Part shown: piece by piece, positions 9,491 through 17,242 of the stretch
Position numbering within the stretch: position 1 is the stretch's first letter
Layout: the number at the start of each line of letters is the position of its first letter
NCBI GenBank assembly: GCA_015499995.1
Contig: JADNRV010000680.1
Coordinates: 1-17,960, forward strand
Length of the DNA stretch: 17,960 nt
Source: Flammula alnicola
Taxonomy: Eukaryota > Basidiomycota > Agaricomycetes > Agaricales > Strophariaceae
Direction of reading: 5' to 3'
Position numbers and translations under genes: made by a program
The notes under the pieces: generated by a model
Database searches by the model: none
What the model was told of the DNA's origin: nothing
The model's input: only the letters and a program-made list of their open reading frames with translations

Positions 9491-9628
9491 GGTGCTTGGT
9501 TCGTGCGTCTCTTGGAACTGACATCTCTTGTCCCTGTCAATTGATTGATAGCCAGGAATAGGAAGATAAAACAGCTTACCTCCTCTCTGCCTTGCTTTGG
9601 ATTGTAGTGTCCCCGTTATGTGGTCCAT
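9491..9628 (-). CDS. possible small spliced gene, unrecognised
   Basis: The minus strand shows an ATG in good context (CAAGCAATGG) at 9628-9626, preceded by a pyrimidine-rich leader and a TATA-like ACAAATAG near 9711-9720. Exon 1 (9628-9580) ends at a GTAAGC donor. A 46-nt intron ends with TTGACAG, exon 2 is 9533-9491, and a second donor GTGAGC follows. The predicted N-terminus (MDHITGTLQSKARQRG) faintly resembles small CsbD-like stress proteins but lacks the rest of that domain, and every continuation tried ends within about 15 residues. The promoter and splice pattern is better than the coding evidence. Confidence 0.22.
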
Positions 9629-9639
9629 TGCTTGAGGAA

Positions 9640-10147
9640 GTTAAAAGTTAAACAGGTAGTGAGTTAGGTGACAGAAAGTTGAGCAAGGGAGAGATGGTGG
9701 GTGACCATGTCTATTTGTAGACAATATTAGGTAATGATGCCTATTGCGGGCCGTTCTCCCCATCCTCTGAGTCCTTGTCAATCATCCCTCTAAGTCTGAA
9801 GATATAATTCATGAGCACGTCAATACACTCATATGAAATGTCATCTGATGTTGATTTTTATCAATGCCTAGGGTCATGCTGGACTTGGACTCGGCTGAGG
9901 AACCGTCCTTCGTTCAATTGCAACGTCGGTCTCGACCAGTGGTTGGCCAGTGGTACGCATCGCGTTCTCTTATTTCTCTTGCCCTGATTTTCCTCATGTT
10001 CTGGTCAGCTGGAGTAGGCATTTAATTTGCGATGTAGGATGTCGAGGTCTTTACGTTGACATGAGAAGGGCGTATAAACATCGATACACCTTTCGGAGAG
10101 AATTCGAATTCGAACAAACAACGATACCCTCTGAATATTCAGAAAAC
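9640..10147. other. upstream region of lectin copy 1
   Basis: This stretch holds the leftward leader of the doubtful small gene and the rightward promoter of lectin copy 1. Its last 20 bases (CTGAATATTC, A-rich, ATG) match those of lectin copy 2. No other gene was seen. Confidence 0.5.
10073..10078 (+). promoter_or_regulatory. TATA box of lectin copy 1
   Basis: TATAAA lies 75 bases before the ATG. Lectin copy 2 has TATAAAA at a comparable distance (67 bases), and both share the sequence CTGAATATTC just before the ATG. Confidence 0.6.
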
Positions 10148-11359
10148 ATGCTCTCCATTCTCTGTACTCTCTTGTTTACTCTTTAACAATCGGACATCCA
10201 TTATCCCCTCGACAAGTGGACGAAAGGACATACGTGGTACACAACAACTGTCCGGGCCAAATCAACCTCTTCGTCGGGGGTGATCTTGACGCCGTCCTTC
10301 CAGCGGGAGGCAAATTCTCCGAGGTTGCGAGTACTTTGCAGGCTTTTGGTACACGGACGCGAATGGCGGTCGATACACCGGCGTCGGGACAAACCCGGGC
10401 TGCGTTTTGGGGGGTAAGGCAGCTTACCCTTTCACCTACACCTGAAATAGTGATCGATTTGTGTAGGACAGCTATGGGATCATCAAAGATCCAGGAGGCA
10501 TCAACACTGGGAATGACAGTAGTGCCCAGACACGCACGACAGTAAGATTCAGTTATGTTAGGAGAAATTTATCTAATACATTGGCGCAGACAGAAGGATT
10601 CTGCACCTCCATAGCTTGCCGAGGACTCCCAGTGTCGCCAAGGCTTTACTGGTATCCCGGGATTCCCGAATGATACCAGCCCTCTTCTTACCATCACTGC
10701 CCTTTCAATAACACGACTTTTGACATAACGTGGTATGGTCTAACCACCACTGGCTTCACGACACTTATGTTATGTAGGTTTTGCCCCAATGGAATATTCC
10801 CAGCGAATGCGGGCGCTGAAATCCACCCCAATAGCGACAGCGCGAAGTGCCTCGACGTTCGTGGCGCAAACTTCGCAAATGGAACTCCTGTCCAAATGTT
10901 CGTCCTTTCCCATCTTAATCGCGCCTTATCTGACAGTTTACGAAGATATGATTGTAATGGACCGGTGCTCAAAAGTGGTTCTACGTACGAGGTAGCACAA
11001 AAGTCCAAGTGGCAGGACAACTTCTGTCTGGATGCTGGCTCAAGTAAGATTACGAGCTCCATTCTCCGTCTCACGCAAACTGACTCCGGCCTAAAAGGTC
11101 CCGCAAGCGGCGTCGGTCTGAAAATATGGCAATGCTACGACGGCTTAGCGGCCCAGCAGTGGTATTATACCAACGATAACCGAATTGCCCTCGAAGGAAA
11201 GGGTATGTACATCCCGATTTCGTGGTCGGGTTGACCGTACTGACCGGCTTATTAGGCCAATGTATGGATTTGACCAATGGGGTCCTCGCAAATGGGAAAC
11301 CAGGTGCAAACTGGCAATGCACCGACTTTAATGCCAACCAGATATGGAATCCCTTCTAA
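10148..11359 (+). pseudogene. decayed ricin-B-lectin fusion gene, copy 1
   Basis: This copy encodes the same secreted two-domain protein as 12375-13603, with all six introns at matching places: 10414-10466, 10542-10589, 10730-10777, 10898-10945, 11044-11097 and 11203-11255. Recognisable parts are the hydrophobic signal start (MLSILCTLLFTL), RTYVVHNNCPGQINLFVGG, a later IHPNSDSAKCLDVRGANFAN lectin segment, and GLKIWQCYDGLAAQQWYY. The reading frame is broken by many single-base gains and losses relative to copy 2: a TAA at 10184-10186 in the signal peptide, shifts near 10342, 10394, 10510 and 10536, an out-of-frame stretch from about 10620 to 10685 with a TGA at 10671, and shifts near 10970, 11015 and 11291-11310. 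Several pairs cancel out. It is either real decay of a tandem copy or poor consensus in duplicated sequence. Confidence 0.75.
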
Positions 11360-12307
11360 TGCGACTTCGTTCCGATATTGACGACCCGGGCCCGATATTA
11401 TTCTCTCCAAGACATTGTTCTCTCCAGTTCGTTCTTAGCATTGTAGCTTAATTTTATGTGGCCCTTTCTCATTTTTATTCGGACAATGTAATTAAATAAC
11501 CTGAAGTCCATCTTCACTCATGTACTTTTAGTTGTAAATTTAAAGCATGGCCATTCGTATTGAATATCGTTTTGAAGAAAGCTTAAGTTTTGCGGTCGCC
11601 GTCATGAGAATGCGAATGCTTGCTACATGTCCATCCTTCGGCATATCCTAGGTAGTCATCTTCAACTCACTCGAAATTCACATATCGACACCTGGATCTC
11701 CACGTCGTTCCATTCATATTCAGTAGTACCAACCCCCCTCCTCTACCGTCTTGGTAACATCCTGGTAAACAAACTGCGGGTCCATACATTCAGCAATCGT
11801 AGACTCCGAGTCCTGGTCGGCTTTGATCGCCGGCACCAGCATCGGTAGTATAACCCGACCCGTTCGAAGGCCCACTCTTAGACTTCGCCGGCGCATACGC
11901 GAACGGATAATAAAGCCTTCAATGAAGTTGATAGCCTGTATGCTGTACTCGAATACTTCCAGATATGGGAGGTCTGGACCCGCGTCAAACCTCTATTTAT
12001 GGAAAATGGACCGGAAGTTGACGCCGATGCTTCTTTTTCCTTTCCACCATGGTTCATCAATACAGTAAAATTGAAGTTTCTCCTCAGCCACAGGGAATTA
12101 CAAAAATATCGCTTGATGTCGAGGCGCGCCTATATCCATGATTATCCAGGGCTTTGACTGGACCCACCAGCGTCAGTCGGTCTCGACTATGGTGTAGATC
12201 GCGTCTGTTGACTCTATGCAAATGCCAGTCCGCCTTCTCAACTGTACGTTCTGGTCTTTGGAGGAAGATATTTATAACGCATGTCAAGTTCTCGCCTTCA
12301 GAACATG
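11360..12307. other. spacer between the lectin paralogues
   Basis: No gene is recognised. A start-less open frame on the plus strand (11882-12157) and a short minus-strand frame near 11705-11910 look protein-like but match nothing I know. They may be fragments of an older gene or chance. Confidence 0.45.
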
Positions 12308-12314
12308 TATAAAA
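12308..12314 (+). promoter_or_regulatory. TATA box of lectin copy 2
   Basis: TATAAAA lies 67 bases before the ATG at 12375. It has the same layout as in lectin copy 1. Confidence 0.6.
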
Positions 12315-12374
12315 TGCCCCACCGTCCTTAGGTTTCAGCACCAACAAAATTAATAGCTGAATATTCTTAAAAAC

Positions 12375-13603
12375 ATGCTCTTCTTCGCTCTTTGCACTCT
12401 CTTGTCCGCCGTTTCGACCATCGGTCACCCTGTATCCCCTCGCCAAGGGATCGAAAGGACATATGTGGTGCACAACGAATGCCCGGGCCAGATCAACCTT
12501 TTCATCGGAGGCGAACTTGAGACCATCCTTCCAGCAGGAGACGCGTTGACCAAGGTCGCCAACGTTGATGCTGGATTTTGGTACACAGATGCCAATGGCG
12601 GTCGATACGATGGCACTGGGACGACGCGGGCTGGTTTTTGGCTGGTAACGTAGTCTAACCCTGCACTTGCTACTGCCATTACTTATCCCTTTGTAGGACA
12701 ACTATGGATCATCAAGGATTCAGGAGACATAAATACGGGAATGACTGTCGTACCCAGACACGCGCCGACTGTGAGTCCATTAAGTGCTTTCCAGGAAATA
12801 TATCTGACTTTTTCCCTTAGGCACAAGGGTATTGCACCTCTATAGCCTGCGATGACTCTGTTTGTCCTCAAGCGTTTACCGGCGTCCCACAGAATCCATT
12901 CCCGAATGCCACTAGCCCTCTACCTTATCATTACTGCCCATTCACAAACACGACTTTTGATATAACGTGCGCTTTGTCGATTGCTACAGGACCACGTCTT
13001 ATTTACGAGTTGCTATTATCTAGATTTTGCCCTGACGGACAATTCCCACCAAATCAAGGCGTTGAAATCCACCCCAACAGCAATGATTTGAAGTGCCTCG
13101 ACGTCCGTGGCGCGATCTTTGCGAACGGAACCCCTGTCCAAATGTTCATCTTTTCCCCTAACGATTTGTCCTCCAGCTGACAGTTTGTAAAGATATGATT
13201 GCAACGGGACCGGTGCCCAGAAATGGTTCTACGTGCGGGGCAGCACGAAGGTCCAGCTAGCAGGAACAAACTTCTGCCTTGACGCTGGTTCAAGTGAGAT
13301 TACTAACCTTATCTTCCATCCCATTCACACCTGACACTCTTTTGAAGGTCCTGCGAACGGCGTCGGCCTAAAGCTCTGGCAATGTTACAGTGGCCTAGCA
13401 GCACAGCAGTGGTACTACACAGATGACAACCGAATTGCCTTGGAAGGACAAGGTATGTGCACCCTATTTCGAAGTTACAGTCGACCCATGCTGACACGAT
13501 ACTAGGCCAATGCGCAGATCTGACCAGTGGGGTTCTTACCAATGGAAACCAAGTGCAAACCTGGCAATGCACAGACTTCAACACGAACCAGATCTGGACC
13601 TAA
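12375..13603 (+). CDS. secreted protein with N-terminal Cys-rich domain and C-terminal ricin-B-type lectin domain, copy 2
   Basis: Seven exons: 12375-12644, 12697-12770, 12821-12966, 13024-13143, 13193-13293, 13348-13452 and 13506-13603, about 304 residues. A signal peptide (MLFFALCTLLSAVSTIG) leads into a domain of about 150 residues with NECPGQINLFIGGE, GFWYTDANGG and several cysteines (YCTSIACDDSVCP, ITFCP), reminiscent of fungal thaumatin-like folds. A beta-trefoil lectin domain with its three repeats follows: CLDVRG...QKWFY, FCLDAGS...QQWYY and QCADLT...NQIW, the QxW signature of the ricin-B/CBM13 family. Secretion and sugar binding are inferred from this; no enzymatic toxin chain is present. 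Exon 2 has GG at 12706-12707 where copy 1 has GGG, an apparent 1-nt loss that shifts the frame. An alternative donor in the preceding exon (GTTTTT) would avoid the shift but removes conserved residues. Confidence 0.78.
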
Positions 13604-13689
13604 AGAACGGCGTCCTTACTTATTGAAGCCAGGTGCAAACCTGGAAATGCACAGACTTTAACACGAACCCTATCTGGAACCCTTTCTAA
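13604..13689 (+). pseudogene. degenerate duplicate of the last lectin repeat
   Basis: Immediately after the stop codon of lectin copy 2 the sequence repeats its final exon: GGCGTCCTTACT, then GTGCAAACCTGG, AATGCACAGACTT, AACACGAAC, ATCTGGAACCC and TAA. The repeat has a stop early in its frame and is not joined in frame to the gene. Its end (Trp-Asn-Pro-Phe-stop) matches the end of lectin copy 1 rather than copy 2. Confidence 0.8.
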
Positions 13690-14287
13690 CCCAGCCTGAG
13701 CTTGACCAATACCCCAGCAAGTTGCGTGGCACCAACTTGACAATATCTTTGACTCATAATGTCTAAACAATATCTTTCCGATTTCTTTTTTTACTGTAAC
13801 TTTATTATACTTGGAAACATGTATGACTTGTATAAACCTATCCCGAACGCTAATCAATTCGCAATGTAATAACTTATTCCGTATTATAACGACAGAATGG
13901 TTATGAACGTTACCAAGCAAAACTACTTAGGATGGGCCCGATACATCACAAGGATGACTAAATCTTCCCACAAGCTTGCACCTTCTGTCAGGGGCCCCAT
14001 GGGCAACTTTGTAACCAATTTATTTGAACGATATCTACATATGCCTCTGGTTTTCTCGCCTAACGGTATCACATTTCCGGCTTCCACGTACACAGGCCGG
14101 CCCTCGCATTCTCCACCTTGAGCACCTCTTCCCAGGACACAGTGGAAACACGACGACATCGGTGTCGGATTAACGTCGGTAAAACACATACGACTCAAGG
14201 TGTCTTCAAAATACACTCTAAAACGAGGTGCGGAGCCGACTGTATTGACTATTACTTGAAGGTTAACGAACTTCAGACATCCGAGCC
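13690..14287. other. intergenic / promoter region of the MFS gene
   Basis: AT-rich sequence (13760-13880) follows the lectin gene and leads to the transporter promoter. Open frames on both strands at 13897-14393 overlap each other and the transporter start, and show no recognisable content. Confidence 0.5.
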
Positions 14288-16336
14288 ATGGAACTTGAAT
14301 CCTTAGAATCGAGAAAGAACCCCGTAGAACCGACGGCGATTCACTCGGACGTTGAAGTTCGCCCTCCCAGTCACAAGTCTCTCGCGAGATCAAAAGTCAA
14401 CATGACTTCTGTGGCCATGGAAGGAGGGGATAGTTTATCGTATCGAGCAAATGGAAATGCGAGTAACCCCGGAGTTACGCGTCAGCAGAGAAACCTGGCG
14501 CGTGTACAGTTCGTGGCTCTTTGCTGGACTTTATTTCTTGCTGGGTGGAACGATGGCACGACTGGGCCGCTGTTGCCCCGCATACAAGAGGTCTACCACG
14601 TTGGTTTATTCATATATGCTGTCAATCGTGCGGTTTCTGACCTTCTAAGACGCATTCAGGTCAACTTTACGATTGTATCCCTGATCTTCGTGTTTGCCTG
14701 CGTGGTGTGTTTCTACTCTTCCGTTTCACCTGCAAGGTTTCTATGATCAACATCAACTGTCACGTATAGGGCTTCATCGTCGGCGCATTAGCCAACATGT
14801 ACTTGACGGATAAATTCGGGTTTGGAAAAGTAAGCTCCAACTTGCATATGGAAAGATTACAAAAACGACTGATCCTGTCTCTTGAACTTGTAGACACTCG
14901 TTTTGGGGTCGCTATGTCAAGTCATCGCATATAGCATCCAATGTTCTGCGCCTCCATTCCCGGTCTTTGTTATGGCGTACACCATTAATGGGGCTGGCAT
15001 CGCTCTTCAGGTCAACCTATCTTGTTCCTTGGATTATGGGTCGCTGAAGTATGACTTTCTAGGATGCACAAGCGAATGGCTTCGTCGCTACTCTAAAAAA
15101 CCACGCTGAAACCAAAATGGGTGTTCTGCATGCGGCATATGGTATTTATTGGGAGGCTGAATTTGGACTCGACGCTCATCCTTTGCACAGGTTTAGGAGC
15201 ATTCGCATCTCCACTTGCTGCAACTCAGTTCGCTCAGCTACCTCGATGGTCTTTCCATTTCCTCGCGTCGTTAGGAATCGCTGTTTCCAACACAATCGTT
15301 CTCGTATCTATTTTCAAACTCAAAACGCAGGACGGTAAGGATGACATGCATCTTCTTCTAAGTAATGCAATTAATTTGTCCTATGTCCAATTTCAGATTG
15401 TCTTGAGCAAGCAGGAGAGGTCATCCCTGAGAAAACAGCAGAAAGTCAAGGAGGCACTTTCAAGCAGGTCACGCGGACTCGAGCCGTGCATCTTCTTGCG
15501 ATCTTCATTCTGATTTACGTCGGGGTCGAGGTAACAGTGGGAGGTAATCATCTGAATTTTGAACTCAAGTCCGACTATCGTCCTGAATTTCGTCTTTCAG
15601 GTTGGATTGTAACCTTTATTATTGACGTTCGAGGAGGAGGACCGTCCTCCGGATATATTTCGTCGGGTTTCTTTGGAGGTAAGTCTCTTCCAATATGTAA
15701 CTGGATTATCAACATTGTAACCTTTCTCCACACAGGTCTCACTGTCGGCCGTGTCGCGCTTTTGTGGGTAAACAAAAAGGTACAGCGCATCCCTGCTCTG
15801 GTACATATAGATAATTGAATCAATTCAAGGTCGGAGAACGGCGCGTCTTGTTCATATATGCGGCCCTTTCCATCGCGTAAGTCAACTCTTTCGACTCAGG
15901 AACTCCTTTGACTAAATGGTTTTGTATAGCCTGGAAATCGTTATCTGGTTCGTGCCGTCCCTCATCGGCAACGCCGTTGCTGTTTCTATCGTTGGCGTTC
16001 TTCTTGGACCGATGTATCCTATCGCCATGAACCAAGCATCGCGCATCCTTCCTCGATGGATCTTGACAGGTTCGATAGGATGGATTGCCGGGTTCGGCCA
16101 GGCTGGAAGCGCCGTTTTGCCTTTCATGACTGGTGTGATTGCTCAAAAGCGTGGAATTAAGAGTTTGCAACCGTTGTGGGTCTCTCTACTTCTCGGGAAC
16201 GTTTGTGATGATGGCATATGGCTGACTTTAAGAGGATTTTTTCCTCTCTTCTTTTTTGACAAGGCTGGTTTCGATGATGGCGTTTATGATGTTCTTGTGG
16301 GCTTTGGTACCCAAAGCGCCTCGTCGACCGGATTAA
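14288..16336 (+). CDS. major facilitator superfamily transporter, 12 exons, 463 residues
   Basis: This is a membrane transporter of the fungal MFS group often named after yeast Bsc6 (general substrate transporters; substrate unknown). Exons: 14288-14599, 14660-14704, 14770-14829, 14894-15010, 15063-15141, 15191-15334, 15397-15543, 15601-15678, 15736-15779, 15830-15876, 15930-16175 and 16264-16336; all join in frame. A hydrophilic N-terminus of about 75 residues precedes FVALCWTLFLAGWNDGTTGP, the conserved first membrane helix. Loop 2-3 carries the MFS motif (LTDKFGFGK). Later conserved parts are LPRWSFHFLASLGIAV, IYVGVEVTVGG, FIIDVRGGGPSSGYISSGFF, LLGPMYPIAMNQASRILPRW and GSIGWIAGFGQAGSAVLPF, ending FLWALVPKAPRRPD. 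The family normally has 12 membrane helices, and the length fits. Intron 1 (GTTGGT) and intron 11 (GTGGGT) have weak donors; frame and family match fix them. Confidence 0.93.
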
Positions 16337-16908
16337 TATCGGTCTACCGTTGTCCTGCAAGGGAGTGGCAGAGTGCCCAAGAGCTGCGGTATATAGGACC
16401 CATAAAGCTGGTGCATGTGCAAAAATCGCACTCAATTCCTATACACAAAGACTCCGAATCCATGGGAGGCTTTCTGTGGTGCTTAACGCCTTTGATTCCA
16501 CTTGCCAGGAGTGTAGGACTGTATGTCTGTATCAAGGTTGCGGATATCCATTTGTTGTGAAGTTGTCTGACCTGCTATTTTTGTCGCGAGAAAGAAACTT
16601 TGATTTGTGAGTGTCTCGAATTCAATCCTCTCTCATGTTAGTGGCTCACAAGTCCTATTTAATTTGCTTAACATCAACAGATGGCTGCGGATACGGGTAA
16701 TATCACCACTCGTGTTTGGGATTTACTTTGCTTCGCAGTTGATGGCGAGTTTGGAATATTCTACCAAAAAGTCTCCTGACTGGTGCCGGCTTAACCTCGG
16801 CATTACTCAAAATTCAATGATGCCCGTCCATAAATTCCGTGGCCGTTTCTCAAGTCCTTGATTTCTGACTCTCTTCCTAGCCCCACTACTTGAGGCTCGC
16901 GTTGGAAC
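16337..16908. other. spacer after the MFS gene, with possible 5'UTR intron of a next gene
   Basis: A GTGAGT donor at 16608 and a strong acceptor (branch-like CTTAAC, then ATCAACAG) ending at 16680 suggest a 73-nt leader intron of a rightward gene. TATATAGG lies upstream near 16391-16398. No protein can be recognised. Confidence 0.3.
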
Positions 16909-17024
16909 ATGATGCTCGAGACGGAAAGACCTGGCGACGTTGAGACTGCGAATTCTGCCACGGCTCAAAGTAGAGTGCGGTCAGTTCCTGAAGAGACGAA
17001 CTTGTCAAATGGCGAGATCAAATC
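16909..17024 (+). pseudogene. possible 5' end of a gene interrupted by the LINE
   Basis: An ATG-ATG start at 16909 opens a 38-codon hydrophilic, acidic frame (begins MMLETERPGDVETANSATAQ) that stays open right up to the T18 tract where the retrotransposon begins. Composition and length resemble the cytosolic N-terminal extension of the neighbouring MFS transporter, so a second transporter gene split by the insertion is conceivable. The evidence is short; the downstream part would lie beyond the element, outside the window. Confidence 0.3.
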
Positions 17025-17042
17025 TTTTTTTTTTTTTTTTTT
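17025..17042 (-). repeat. poly(A) tail of the retrotransposon (T18 on the plus strand)
   Basis: A pure run of 18 T lies at the junction between host sequence and the element's 3'UTR. It marks the insertion point and the 3' end of the element. Confidence 0.85.
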
Positions 17043-17189
17043 GGTGGTGCTTTGAGTGGGTCACAACAGTTAACAGAGTTAGCCTTGTCACCCAGCAAGT
17101 AATAAAGGATCCGATCCTTCGTTTTAAGAGGAATACCACCCCGAGGGAATGCATTAACGCACACTCACAAGTGAGTAGTGTGGGACTCC

Positions 17190-17242
17190 AGGGGACACCT
17201 CAGGTGCAACCGCTAGCGGTTGCGACCTGGGGGACGTCTCCC
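17190..17242 (-). other. strong hairpin around the stop codon of the LINE ORF
   Basis: A perfect 18-base palindrome (GCAACCGCTAGCGGTTGC, 17206-17223) is extended by AGGT/ACCT with one bulged base, and then by further G-C pairs. The ORF's TAG stop sits in its centre. It could form a stable RNA hairpin at the start of the 3'UTR. In several LINEs the reverse transcriptase recognises 3' RNA structure; that role here is inference. Confidence 0.6.

Noticed and set aside
9491..9628. CsbD-like stress protein
   Set aside because: Only a faint resemblance over about 15 residues at the N-terminus; the remainder of the domain is absent.
12375..13603. Reading the ricin-B lectin gene as a ricin-like toxin
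   Set aside because: Only the sugar-binding trefoil type is present. No ribosome-inactivating N-glycosidase chain is visible, and the N-terminal domain is of a different, secreted Cys-containing type.
13923..14393. 156-codon minus-strand open frame overlapping the transporter start
   Set aside because: It overlaps the well-supported transporter exon 1 on the opposite strand and shows no motif.
17025..17042. T18 tract as a simple microsatellite or transcription terminator
   Set aside because: Its position exactly at the end of a minus-strand LINE 3'UTR explains it better as the element's poly(A) tail.
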